This document shows positions 24,466 to 33,597 of a stretch of 64,000 nucleotides of DNA, in pieces. Where the stretch lies: contig CAZYWZ010000014.1 of the NCBI GenBank assembly GCA_964651705.1, positions 1-64,000 on the forward strand, in the 5' to 3' direction. The translations under genes were made by a program, and so were the position numbers. Origin of the DNA: JADLBR01 sp964651705 (GTDB lineage: Bacteria; Verrucomicrobiota; Verrucomicrobiia; JADLBR01). The notes beneath the pieces were generated by a model. That model saw only the letters and a list, made by a program, of their open reading frames with translations, was not told where the DNA came from and did not search any database. Numbering within the stretch: position 1 is the stretch's first letter; each line of letters opens with the position of its first letter.

Positions 24466-26547
24466 TTACCGTGTCTCTCCAGAGAGTGCCGGCAGCCATT
24501 CGTCGCTCACGCGAAGTGGCTCGCCGACCTTGATCCCCTCGCGCGCGGCGGCGTCCCCCGCGATCAGAAACGAACGCGGGGGCAGTTCGATGCCGGCGAC
24601 CGAGCGCGGCTCGTTCGCAAAGTTCACGGTGACGGAGGCGCCATTCGCGAAGGAGCTGCGCTGGAGCAGCCCGTCTTTCGTCAGGCGCTCGTGGTTCACC
24701 ATCTCGGCATAGCCGACCGCGCGGCGCCAGCGGCACACCGTGTCGTAGCACGCCTTGAAGCGCTCGCGGTTGTTCGCGAAGAGTTCCTGCTGGGGTTCCC
24801 ACAGCACCCACGTCGGCATGGCCGCGTGGAGGAGCGCCAAGAGATCCTTCTGTTCCCAGAGGGTGGGCATCCGGTGGCTGTTGTCGCCCCAGCGCCATGT
24901 CGTCTCGCAGCAGTCCCCGTAGACGAGTTGGAACAGCGGCACGCGCCTCCAGGGATTGGTGCCGTACTCCTCGTAGCGGGGCTCGGAGGGAATTGAGACA
25001 AACGGCATCGCGTGGATCGCCTTCGGATTGGCGAAGAAGGCCGAGGTGCTCATGACCCCCTCGAAATAGTCGGCCACGGGAACGGCCCAGTCCCTCCCTT
25101 GCTCAGAACCCGCCACCAGGCCGAGATTCCGCGTCAGGTGTTCCAACTGTCGGACGCGCGTCTCCCGGTCGGCGGTGCGGGTGAGCGGATGGTCCGGATC
25201 CCAGCACTCGTAGAGTCGCGTGGCCGTCACGCAGTCGAGGAAATAGGCCGTGAAAGGGGAATCGGCCAACCGCCGAGGCATCTTTTCGCGGAGGACGCGC
25301 AGGCCGGAGGTCCAGCAGATCACGAAGCTAGGATGCTTCTCTCCCGTTTTGGGATCGGTGTAGGGGCACCATCCGATCTGGTTGGAGCCATCGGTGGTCT
25401 TGATGACATCCCCCGGGAACGAGAAGCCTTCGCAACGCTCCCACTTGGCCGGTGGCGTGCCGGGCTCGTAAAGATCGGTGTAGATATCGTAGTGCGACGA
25501 CAGGTAACCCATGTCGTTGATTTGGCGGACGTGGTCCTTCGTGAAGCCGGATACGACGGCCCGTTCGATGCCGAGCGCCTTCAGCGCTTTGATATTCTCG
25601 ATGTTCCGGCAGTAGATATTCACCGCGCCCACCAGGCGGTCGATGGACGGGCGCTCCTCGCGTTTTTCGGCCAGCGTTCTCACGAGCCCCTGTCCTCGCG
25701 CATGTGCGCGGTAGCGTTTGGCGAGGGCGACATACCCACCCCGGTCGGCGAAGTGATAAAGGAGTTGGCGTGTGTAGCCGAGTTTCCCTTTCTGCGGTTG
25801 GAACCACGGCTGGAGCGCGATCACTTCCCGGCCCGTGCCGCGCACCTTGCGCCCCCGATGGGACGCGTCATCGGGAGTGGTGAAGATGCCAACGAATCCT
25901 TGGCCCGACGCGAGGTCCGTTGCCCCAAACCATGGCATCGACATGAAGCCGCCCGGCGTCTTGCCGTCCCATTCGAGTTCATTGACGCGGAAGAGGAGGC
26001 CGGCGTTCTGCGGGATGACGAGTACTCCTTCGGGTTCATCCAAGACGAACGGCGCGGGCAGGGAGATCTCGCCGAATGCGATGGCGGGGTCTCCCGTGAT
26101 CTCGTACGACACGTCGGCCCCTGTCTTCGGGAGGGTCACGCGCGCCGTCAGAGGCAGGGGGGCATTCGTGCCCTCCGCATACGACATGCGGATCTCGACG
26201 CCGACGTCCGGGGCATCCTGTGGACGGATGGCCGACACCGTGACGCGCACCGCCTCCGCGGCCTGGCGCCAGAGTCGGCCGCAGCGCTTGTCCAACACAT
26301 CCCATGTGGCATTCGATTCGACGACGCTCACGCGGAGCGCTTCATTCTCGAATACCCACGCGCCATTGGCGCGGACGGGCTGCCCGTGTCCCGGGGTGTC
26401 CAAAAGCGCGACGGCGACCAGGCCGATTGACAGCGCGGCGCCGAACCCCCCCGCGGTGTTCGCCCGACGCCGGAGCCGGGCGGGGGGCCGGCGGAAGCCC
26501 GATCGCCCCTCGCGATTTCTGTTCCCGCTCGTCTCGATTTGCATCAT
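24466..26547 (-). CDS. Exported TIM-barrel glycosidase-like protein (GH101/DUF5696-like)
   Basis: A 693-residue protein with an N-terminal hydrophobic segment (GFGAALSIGLVAVALLDTPG), a beta-sandwich (about 60-260) and a TIM-barrel-like domain. It contains VVSGFTKDHVRQINDMGYLS, TAYFLDCVTATRLYECWDP and EQGRDWAVPVADYFEG, an arrangement like GH101-related or DUF5696 proteins. The D of FLDCV and the E of SEQGRDW are candidate catalytic residues. The ATG at 26547 is preceded by ACGGGG. The frame opens at 26592, which would overlap the upstream gene by 16 bp. It is followed after 7 bp by the double-domain hydrolase gene. The family is uncertain. Confidence 0.6.
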   Translation of the reverse strand: MMQIETSGNRNREGRSGFRRPPARLRRRANTAGGFGAALSIGLVAVALLDTPGHGQPVRANGAWVFENEALRVSVVESNATWDVLDKRCGRLWRQAAEAVRVTVSAIRPQDAPDVGVEIRMSYAEGTNAPLPLTARVTLPKTGADVSYEITGDPAIAFGEISLPAPFVLDEPEGVLVIPQNAGLLFRVNELEWDGKTPGGFMSMPWFGATDLASGQGFVGIFTTPDDASHRGRKVRGTGREVIALQPWFQPQKGKLGYTRQLLYHFADRGGYVALAKRYRAHARGQGLVRTLAEKREERPSIDRLVGAVNIYCRNIENIKALKALGIERAVVSGFTKDHVRQINDMGYLSSHYDIYTDLYEPGTPPAKWERCEGFSFPGDVIKTTDGSNQIGWCPYTDPKTGEKHPSFVICWTSGLRVLREKMPRRLADSPFTAYFLDCVTATRLYECWDPDHPLTRTADRETRVRQLEHLTRNLGLVAGSEQGRDWAVPVADYFEGVMSTSAFFANPKAIHAMPFVSIPSEPRYEEYGTNPWRRVPLFQLVYGDCCETTWRWGDNSHRMPTLWEQKDLLALLHAAMPTWVLWEPQQELFANNRERFKACYDTVCRWRRAVGYAEMVNHERLTKDGLLQRSSFANGASVTVNFANEPRSVAGIELPPRSFLIAGDAAAREGIKVGEPLRVSDEWLPALSGETR

Positions 26548-26576
26548 CCCCGTGATTTCTTGTTGGCCCGCATCCG

Positions 26577-29039
26577 TCAGAACAGCAGCCACTCGGGCGA
26601 AGCCAGGAGGCCGACATCGGGGTGGTGTTCAGGAGGCGGCACCCAGAACTTCTTGTTCCATGCGCCCGCGGGGTTCTTCCAGTCGCCAAAGAGGGGTGCC
26701 ACCGAGGTCCATGTCGTGATTTTCAGTGTGGCCTTCTTGCCCTTGGCTTCCGGCGGCACGGCCCATTCGAATGGGGCCCAGGCGCGCTCGCCCAAGGCCC
26801 TGCCATCCAGTTCGACGGCCGTGTATAGCCCGCCCGTTTCGAGCCGCAGCCGGACGTCGCCGCCGTGGGCCGGAACCGCGACCTCGGTCTCGTAACTCAC
26901 GGTGCCCGCGAAATCGGCCAACCCCTGCTTCCACAGCGCGCCCGGACCAACCCGCCCTGGAAGCGCCGTGACGGCGTCGCCCTCGACGGCGAAGTCTCCC
27001 GCTAGCCAGGCAACCGGGAGGAAGTAGTTGGTGTCGCCACCGCCCGATGCGATGCTGAAGGCGTGCTCGCCCGCCGCCAGACGGAAGGGGGCGGATTGGA
27101 GGTAAAGCTCGTTGAGGCCCTGGCGCAGCGAGTCGCAGGGATGTTTTGCCGTCAGGGGGTTCCCGTCCATGGCCACGACGTTCGGTCCCGGGTGATTGCG
27201 CACGACGAGGCGGGCGGCCGCGATCGGATGTTCGACGTCGATCCGGGCCACGCCGTTCGTCCCAAAGGCCAGCCGGAGCGTGTTGCGCGCGCCGAGCGCG
27301 ATCCCAAAGGACGCGCCCTCCGCCACCGGACGGATCGCCCTGGGCGTGGTCGGCACCGATCCCTCGCCATCGAACAGGAACACGCCGCGGGCCGGCAAAT
27401 CGAAAGGGATGGGTTCCTTGCCGCGGCGCATCAGTCGCATCCGTCCGTGCTTCCTTGCCGTGAGTCCGAGCACGGCGACAGCGCCATCCTCGTATTGCCG
27501 AAGCAGGAGGTTCTCATCTGCCCCGCCGTCGGCCGTCTCGACCCGCGCCTCTGGCGGAGCAATCGTCTTGGCGAATGCGGCGGCCTCATCGGGCGAGGGA
27601 AAGACGCGGCCGGATGTCTCCTCCTTCAAAGTCGTGCCATCGAAGCCGAACACCAGCGGCTTATCGCAAGGCTCGTCTTCTTCGTAGAGGTCGTAGGTGA
27701 GCTGGTGCGCAGAAAAGCGACGGAGCGTGGCGAGGAGGGCGGGATGCGTCTTGCGTTGGGCCGCCAGGCGCGCGGCCTCGCGCTGCGGGTAGCGGATCGC
27801 GATGTTGCACCGGGCCCGTTTGTTCGCGTAGCGCGCGGCCGTCCGCGCCTCGGCGCCCAGCAGGCGGAACGCGGGGAACCAGGGCTGCATTCGGGTGAGG
27901 GGGTTGAAGTAGCCGGCCTTCTCGACATTGCCCCGGGCGTCGAGGGGCGCGATCGCCAGCACGTAGCGGTCCACCTGGTGCATCGCGCACAGCCAGATCA
28001 TCTGGCGCTGCGTGGCGTGTGTCATGTCGCTCGGGCCCAGCGCGAAGAGTTCGGCCAAACCCCCGTTCCCCCGCCGCCCGATCGCGTGCTGCGCCACCGC
28101 GAGGGTGAGCCACTCGATCGTTTCCGGGTCCAGGCGCGTCCCGATCTCATCGATGCCGGGGAGCGTCAGGCCCGTCAGCGCGTGGAGCGGATCGCCGTTG
28201 TAGAGGGCGGAGTTGCGCGTGTCGTTTTCGGAGATCATGTGCCCCGTCGCGAGGACGCCCGCGCGCTCGCACCACGCGCGGATCGGATCGAAGTAGGCCT
28301 TGCGGAAGCGTGCCCCGAGCAAGCCATAGTACGCGGCCCAGACATCGTCCCGGGCGGGGTCGTCGAGATACGCCTGGATGTCCCGGCGCAGGTCGTGGCC
28401 CGTGGCGGCCCGGTATTCGTCCTCCGCGCCATCGAAATGGCGGAACACCAGGGACGGTTTGCCTTCGGGCTTTACCGGCACGGGGTGCGCGGGCTCGTCG
28501 GTAAAGATCCCGACGACGGTCGATCCCAGATAGGGGCCGAGGCGGCGCTCGTATTCCTTGTGGGTCAGCTCGATGAACCGCCCCATGGCCTTGAAGCTGT
28601 AGTTGTCTACCCAGCCGGGGGAGTGAACGACCTTCCAGTCGAACGAGCCGTCGGCCCGCTTATAGACCGCGAACTCGCGGGACTCGAAATCCGGGCTCTC
28701 CGCGGGCACGCGGCCCTTGCAGGAACCGCTGGGCCAGTTGTACTCGTCGTAGAGCCAGATCGCCATGTCCAGCCGTTGGGCGTGCTTGCAGAACCACTCG
28801 CACAGCTGGAGCCACTCCTCGCCCATGTACTCCAGTTCCAGTCCGCTCCGCGCGTAGATCAGGTATTGGTCGATCCCCACGGCCTTGTAGGCCTCGAGGG
28901 TCTCCCGGACGGTCGCCTCGTCGGGCCTTCCCGTGATGGCGCCCATCGGGATCAGCGGGCACCGCGGCTCGGCCGCCGTCGTTGCGAGGGCCCAGCCAGT
29001 CGCCAGCACAAACCATGTTGCCGTCGTCTTCATTCTCAT
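26577..29039 (-). CDS. Secreted GH106-like glycoside hydrolase (alpha-rhamnosidase-like)
   Basis: An 820-residue exported protein (signal peptide TATWFVLATGWALATTAA). The TIM-barrel region has AIWLYDEYNWPSGSCKGRV and GIFTDEPAH, close to the 'WLYDE..WPSG' pattern of GH106 alpha-L-rhamnosidases. A C-terminal beta-sandwich (about 700-800; VELDGRALGERAWAPFEW) resembles the galactose-binding-like domain of GH2-type enzymes. It starts at ATG 29039, overlapping the stop of the upstream gene by 4 bp (ATGA). The annotated frame extends much further upstream through that gene in the other frame, which I discarded. Linkage specificity is not established. Confidence 0.7.
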   Translation of the reverse strand: MRMKTTATWFVLATGWALATTAAEPRCPLIPMGAITGRPDEATVRETLEAYKAVGIDQYLIYARSGLELEYMGEEWLQLCEWFCKHAQRLDMAIWLYDEYNWPSGSCKGRVPAESPDFESREFAVYKRADGSFDWKVVHSPGWVDNYSFKAMGRFIELTHKEYERRLGPYLGSTVVGIFTDEPAHPVPVKPEGKPSLVFRHFDGAEDEYRAATGHDLRRDIQAYLDDPARDDVWAAYYGLLGARFRKAYFDPIRAWCERAGVLATGHMISENDTRNSALYNGDPLHALTGLTLPGIDEIGTRLDPETIEWLTLAVAQHAIGRRGNGGLAELFALGPSDMTHATQRQMIWLCAMHQVDRYVLAIAPLDARGNVEKAGYFNPLTRMQPWFPAFRLLGAEARTAARYANKRARCNIAIRYPQREAARLAAQRKTHPALLATLRRFSAHQLTYDLYEEDEPCDKPLVFGFDGTTLKEETSGRVFPSPDEAAAFAKTIAPPEARVETADGGADENLLLRQYEDGAVAVLGLTARKHGRMRLMRRGKEPIPFDLPARGVFLFDGEGSVPTTPRAIRPVAEGASFGIALGARNTLRLAFGTNGVARIDVEHPIAAARLVVRNHPGPNVVAMDGNPLTAKHPCDSLRQGLNELYLQSAPFRLAAGEHAFSIASGGGDTNYFLPVAWLAGDFAVEGDAVTALPGRVGPGALWKQGLADFAGTVSYETEVAVPAHGGDVRLRLETGGLYTAVELDGRALGERAWAPFEWAVPPEAKGKKATLKITTWTSVAPLFGDWKNPAGAWNKKFWVPPPEHHPDVGLLASPEWLLF

Positions 29040-30238
29040 TTGTCGCCGACGAGAACTTTGCGGAGCGCTTCGATCCTGGCGGCACCTTCCCCGTCTGGCG
29101 GCGGCAGGGCCGGCGCTAGCCAGCCGCCCTCGTCGAACTCGTTCCACGCGTAGATCAGCACCAGCTCGGCGCCGTCCGGCCCCGGATGCTTCTTGAACCA
29201 CTCGACGCCGCGCCCGACGTGGGCCGCGATTTCCTGCGGGGTGCCCCGCCGGTAATAATACTGGTCGGCATCCGGCTTCAGGTGGAACGACTCCCATGAG
29301 ACGGGGTTCATCACGCGGGTCCGACGGTCCCAGCCGGTCATGCAGATGGGGACCGCCGGCGTGCCCGTCTCCTCGCAGGATGCCCAGAATGCCTCCGCGT
29401 GCGCCGCCAGATCGGCGAACGGTGCCGCCTTCGCCCTTCCGTCCGACTTGGCGTAGGCGCTGAGCGCATCACCCCCGAACATGTCGCAGTACCTCTTCGC
29501 GGCCTTTGGCGAACCATCGCAGAATACCAGGTAGGGTTTTCCGAGGCCGCACGCCGCGACCTCGTTCGCAAAGGATGGCCAGGGGCCGGCGAGGACCTTG
29601 TTCGCCAGGGCGTCGTTGAAGAACCCCATGAACAAGACCGGCCGGTTTCCCCGCACCTTCAGGTAATTCGGTTCCCTGACCACGCGCAGCAGGTGCGCCC
29701 AATAGGCGCGCTCCGCGCCCTCGTCCGGCAGCCGTCCGTACGCCGGCCACATCGGCACGAAGAGCGAGAAGCGGATCTTGTCGCGGTTCCTGCACGCGAG
29801 GAACGTCTTCAGCGTGTAACTCAGCGGCGAGGCCTCAGGATAGGCGGTGAACGCCCAATAGTCCAATCCCCCGTGGACGGCATGCTCGATCTCCCGCTCG
29901 ATGATCTCGGGGCGGTCGCCGTTGAAGGATTGGGCCGTTCCGTCCGCGTTTAGCGTCGTGAAGAACGGCCAGCGGTAGCGCCACGGTTCGGCGGCCAGCG
30001 ATCGCTGCGTCTCCCTGCCCGGATCCTGACTCACCTTTCGGTTGCGGGTGGGATCGAATCCGGGAAACTCGACCGAGGCCGGTGGCCGTGCCGATGCGGG
30101 CAGCGTCCCATACCACGCGTCCCATCGGATGGCGCCGACCAGGGGCCGCGCCTCGTTGGTCTTTTCTGCGGCGCAAAGCGCGAAGGGCACCATTGGGTTG
30201 AGCCCCAGCACGAGGATCAGTGTCTTTGCGGCATTCAT
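29036..30238 (-). CDS. Exported GH99/WbsX-like protein (copy 1)
   Basis: A 400-residue exported protein with signal MNAAKTLILVLGLNPMVPFALCAA. It has a TIM-barrel-like layout of the WbsX/GH99-like type: DAWYGTLPA, HAVHGGLDYWAFTAYP, FSLFVPMWPAYG and a C-terminal VLIYAWNEFDEGGWLAP. The last motif (WNE..EGGW) is the family hallmark and is also present in the paralogue at 31642-32775. The start is placed at ATG 30238 rather than the longer frame at 30331. It overlaps the next gene by ATGA at 29036-29039 and follows an SGNH hydrolase by 19 bp. Activity is unproven, perhaps endo-acting on mannose-like chains. Confidence 0.7.
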   Translation of the reverse strand: MNAAKTLILVLGLNPMVPFALCAAEKTNEARPLVGAIRWDAWYGTLPASARPPASVEFPGFDPTRNRKVSQDPGRETQRSLAAEPWRYRWPFFTTLNADGTAQSFNGDRPEIIEREIEHAVHGGLDYWAFTAYPEASPLSYTLKTFLACRNRDKIRFSLFVPMWPAYGRLPDEGAERAYWAHLLRVVREPNYLKVRGNRPVLFMGFFNDALANKVLAGPWPSFANEVAACGLGKPYLVFCDGSPKAAKRYCDMFGGDALSAYAKSDGRAKAAPFADLAAHAEAFWASCEETGTPAVPICMTGWDRRTRVMNPVSWESFHLKPDADQYYYRRGTPQEIAAHVGRGVEWFKKHPGPDGAELVLIYAWNEFDEGGWLAPALPPPDGEGAARIEALRKVLVGDK

Positions 30239-30257
30239 CGTGCGGCCCGCCTTCGGT

Positions 30258-31616
30258 CTAGGGATGCGCGGCGGGCGTGATCGCGTAGGCGTGCGGGATC
30301 GGGGCGCGGCTGGCCAGCGCCTCTTTCTCAAGGGCGGCCACCTGTTTGAGAAGTTCGCCGTACTGCGACCACTTCTTGATATAGGTGAGCGCCGAGGCCG
30401 CGCTGTATTCCGTCTTGTCTTTGAAACTGTCGTAGTGCGCCTGCACCGCGGCCGGATCGTCGGGATCGATCTTGTAGTGGCTCTGCATCCAGCGGCGCGT
30501 GTTCATCAGCCGGCAGGCCTGTGCCTCCGCATCCCGCCGCTGGGCGTTGAATCGGGCGACTGCCTTCGCCTGTTTGAACTGCGGCGTCGCCTCCTTGAGG
30601 GCGAGATTGATCCCGCCCTCCAACTCGCTCGCGGAGTGGCGACCCACCACCGCTCCATCGATCTTCAGCTCGTAGGTGCCGGCCGTCAGGCCTCGGACCG
30701 ATAGGATCTCCTGATTGAGATCTCTCTCGATTGGCAGCAGTTCGAGCGCCATCTTGGCCGCTGGGTCGACAGGAAACGGCAGCGCCTTCGCCAGCACCGT
30801 GAACGTGATGCCCCCGTCCTTCTTCGCCACGGATATGACCTCGGCGTTGGCGCAGCCTGCCGCGGCATCCAACGCGACTTTGGAGACGACGGGCGGCGCG
30901 CCCTGTGCCTTCAGAAACAGCCATGCCATCATCAGGTGTCCCGGCGCGCCCGGATGCACGCGGTCGGCCCCGACGATGGTCCACCCCGGGTCCTTCTTCT
31001 GTCGTTCCAGGTTGAGCGTCGTCATCGGCCCGTGGAAATCCACGACCGTGCCGTTGTTACTTGCGGCCAGTTCTCGCACGAACTCCGCGCAGCGGCCCAG
31101 GCCGTCGTTGCAGCCGGGCTGGTTGTTGTCTTTGTCGAGTTGCACGGTCTGGTCGAACGGCGACGGCGTGATGAAGAACAGCTTCGGATCGCCGGCTTCG
31201 GTCCGGATGCGGCTGACGACGGTGGCCATGTTCGTCCTGTAGCTGTTGATGGCGTTCTCCTGGATTGCCCTCTTCTTGTCGTCCGGATTGGCGATATACG
31301 ATCCGCGGCTCACGTCGTTCATGCCAAACATGATCGTGACTGCGGTCGGTCGCTTCTCGATGACATCCTCCTGCAAGCGCTTCAGCGACCCGCCCGCCGT
31401 ATCGCCGGGACGTCCCGCGTTGACGAATCGGATCGTCCGATCGGGAAAGCGCGTCAGGTAATAGTCGGAGATCATGGTCTGATAGCTTCCGGCGGCGGTG
31501 ATGCTGTCCCCGAGGAGCACCACCGTCTCGCCGTCCTTGAACATCTCGGCGGGCGCGGTGGTTCCGGGCATCCACGCGCCGATCAGAAGGGCCGCCGCCT
31601 TTATGGATATCTTCAT
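30258..31616 (-). CDS. Secreted SGNH/GDSL hydrolase
   Basis: A 452-residue exported protein (signal KAAALLIGAWMPGTTAPA). An SGNH esterase fold comes first: the catalytic Ser is in LLGDSITAAG (block I), the block III Asn in FGMNDVSRG and the catalytic pair in VHPGAPGHLMM (block V). The remaining C-terminal 200 residues form a beta-sandwich plus helical tail of unknown role. GGAGG stands 6-7 bases upstream of ATG 31616, which decides the start. In this cluster it probably removes acyl groups (for example acetyl) from a glycan. A second, shorter SGNH protein is encoded at 32804-33520. Confidence 0.85.
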   Translation of the reverse strand: MKISIKAAALLIGAWMPGTTAPAEMFKDGETVVLLGDSITAAGSYQTMISDYYLTRFPDRTIRFVNAGRPGDTAGGSLKRLQEDVIEKRPTAVTIMFGMNDVSRGSYIANPDDKKRAIQENAINSYRTNMATVVSRIRTEAGDPKLFFITPSPFDQTVQLDKDNNQPGCNDGLGRCAEFVRELAASNNGTVVDFHGPMTTLNLERQKKDPGWTIVGADRVHPGAPGHLMMAWLFLKAQGAPPVVSKVALDAAAGCANAEVISVAKKDGGITFTVLAKALPFPVDPAAKMALELLPIERDLNQEILSVRGLTAGTYELKIDGAVVGRHSASELEGGINLALKEATPQFKQAKAVARFNAQRRDAEAQACRLMNTRRWMQSHYKIDPDDPAAVQAHYDSFKDKTEYSAASALTYIKKWSQYGELLKQVAALEKEALASRAPIPHAYAITPAAHP

Positions 31617-31641
31617 CGCAAACCTCCGCCCGATTCCTCTT

Positions 31642-32775
31642 TCACTTGCCAAGCACGGCCCGCCGGATCGCCTTGAGGTATGCACCGTCGGGGTCGTCCT
31701 TGCAGGGCACGAGCCAGCCGCCCTCGCCGATCTCGTTCCACGCGTAGATCAGCGCGAGCCGGTCCTTCGTGGTCTGGCTCGGGTTCGCGTCCATCCAGTC
31801 CGCCATCTGGATCATGTAGCGCTCGAGCTCCTCCGGCGTGCCCCGGGCAAAATGGGGGGAGACGCCAGAACCTTGCCCCAGTCCTTCCCCGTTCTTGGCC
31901 TCCCAGGGGCGCCGGTCCCAGCCTTGGGTTGCCACCGGGATGTAGGGTAGGGGCGGTCGGTCGGTGCGATGCCACACGGACACGTTCCAATCCACGAGCA
32001 ACTTAAACGGGTAGATGTCCTCTAGGTTGAGGCCTTCGCGCGGCTTGGTGTTGTAGGCGGTCACGATCTGATATCCCTCTTCGGCCGTGACGTTGCCGCA
32101 GCCCGCCGCCCACACGCCCGGAAAGCCGGCCTTCTTGGCCGCCTCCTGGAGGTAGGCTAGCCCGGCCTTGTCGGCGCCCTTGGGCGAGAAGATCATGATC
32201 ACGGGCCTGCCCTCGGACCGCAGGTAGCGGGGATGCTTGAAATAGTTCGCGATCCAGTAGTCGGCGGCCTGCCGCCATGCGTCCGGGCCCACGATTTCGG
32301 CACCGCGGTGATTCGCGACCAGCAGGGAAAACTCCATCCGGTCATTGTTCTTCGCTCCCATGAATAGGCGCATCGGCAGATGCTTCGAGTCCTCCTCGAT
32401 GCCGCCGACATTGATGGGCGCCTTATTGTCGTGCCAATACCAGCAGAACGAGAAGTGCGCGATGCCGTGGTCCGCGGCCAACGCGATCTGGCGCTCCATC
32501 AGCTCGGGGGTATCGTCGCGCCATCCCCAGACCGGCGTGCGGCCCGAGAACTCGGTCGCCAGTTTCTTGGTGAAATGGGTCGGCATTCCGCGGGCCCACG
32601 CGTTTGAGACGGAGCCGTCGTCGTAGGGGCTCTTGCCCGACCAGCCGGCGAAATAGTAGGCGCCCAGTTTCATCCGGGGCTTTGTCCCCGGCGGTTCGGC
32701 GCCCCATGTTTGTGCCGACAGGACCAGGAACGCGGCCCACAGGATCGCCTGGGTGTGATTCATGGTGCATTTCAT
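31642..32775 (-). CDS. Exported GH99/WbsX-like protein (copy 2)
   Basis: A 377-residue exported protein (signal HTQAILWAAFLVLSAQTWGA). It is paralogous to 29036-30238. Features are KLGAYYFAGWSGKSPYDDG, HGIAHFSFCWYWHDN and the C-terminal LALIYAWNEIGEGGWLVP, the WNE..EGGW motif. AAGGAG lies 7 bases upstream of ATG 32775, which decides the start over the longer frame to 33084. It sits between two SGNH hydrolase genes. A glycan-cleaving role is inferred from family and context. Confidence 0.7.
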   Translation of the reverse strand: MKCTMNHTQAILWAAFLVLSAQTWGAEPPGTKPRMKLGAYYFAGWSGKSPYDDGSVSNAWARGMPTHFTKKLATEFSGRTPVWGWRDDTPELMERQIALAADHGIAHFSFCWYWHDNKAPINVGGIEEDSKHLPMRLFMGAKNNDRMEFSLLVANHRGAEIVGPDAWRQAADYWIANYFKHPRYLRSEGRPVIMIFSPKGADKAGLAYLQEAAKKAGFPGVWAAGCGNVTAEEGYQIVTAYNTKPREGLNLEDIYPFKLLVDWNVSVWHRTDRPPLPYIPVATQGWDRRPWEAKNGEGLGQGSGVSPHFARGTPEELERYMIQMADWMDANPSQTTKDRLALIYAWNEIGEGGWLVPCKDDPDGAYLKAIRRAVLGK

Positions 32776-32803
32776 CGGGGTGCTCCTTCGGGTGTGTTGC
32801 ATT

Positions 32804-33520
32804 TCATCTCTCGTCCTTCCGTTGTTTCCGGTTGGCGATGCCTTCCAGAATCGCGTTCGCGATGGCCCGCATCCCCGTATCGCCAGGATGCGCGGCGACG
32901 CCCTTGTGCGAAAAATCGCGCTCGGCGCGGGCATAGTTGGCCTCGTCTTTGGCGAGCGCGCCGATATCGACGAACGTGCCCCCGACCTCCTGGCAGGCCA
33001 TTTTGAGCGCCTCGTCCTTCGCGGGATTCGCCCAGAAGCAACTGCGCACGACGATGGTTGGCTTGCGGTTTGCGGTGATCGCATGCAGGAGTTTTACCAC
33101 CGCTTGACCGAACTGTGCCTTGGATGCCGCATCGGTCGGCGCCGCCGCGTTTTCGCCGATCGCCAGGATGATCAGATCCGAGTTAAAGGCGGCGGCGTCC
33201 TCCAGTTGTGCGGCCGCGTCATATGTGGTGTATTCTCGCTCGAACGCCGCGATGTTCTTGACCAGCGTCTCCGGATCGGGGCCGCCTTTCTGCGTCAATC
33301 CCCGGGTGACGAGATGCACGTAGTCCTTGTCCTCCGAGCTGGCGGCCATGCCCCAGTTCCCGGACCAGCCGATATCCTGCTTGGGGGCGTGACGGGTGAT
33401 GCTGTTACCGAGGAAGAGGATCTTCCGAAACGCGGGCGGCTCTTTTGGGGGCGCCTGGTCCGCCGCGGCCGCGGCGAGCGCCGATGCGATCACGAGCGCC
33501 GTCGTCGATATGTATCTCAT
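32804..33520 (-). CDS. Secreted SGNH-type hydrolase (short)
   Basis: A 238-residue exported protein (signal MRYISTTALVIASALAAAAA). The first block FLGNSITRHAP replaces the usual GDS with GNS and keeps the Ser. IGENAAA is block III-like, with the usual 'ND' replaced by 'EN'. HPGDTGMRAIA supplies the Asp and His of block V. This GNS/GEN variant is seen in bacterial SGNH proteins of polysaccharide clusters. It is probably a deacylase acting outside the cytoplasm. There are 28 bp to the next gene and 77 bp to the gene before. Confidence 0.75.
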   Translation of the reverse strand: MRYISTTALVIASALAAAAADQAPPKEPPAFRKILFLGNSITRHAPKQDIGWSGNWGMAASSEDKDYVHLVTRGLTQKGGPDPETLVKNIAAFEREYTTYDAAAQLEDAAAFNSDLIILAIGENAAAPTDAASKAQFGQAVVKLLHAITANRKPTIVVRSCFWANPAKDEALKMACQEVGGTFVDIGALAKDEANYARAERDFSHKGVAAHPGDTGMRAIANAILEGIANRKQRKDER

Positions 33521-33597
33521 GGTCTTCGCCTCATTTCGCTTCTGAAGGAGTTGGCAAGGATTCTCGCGCCAGAGACCTTTGCGTGCGGATCAGGGAG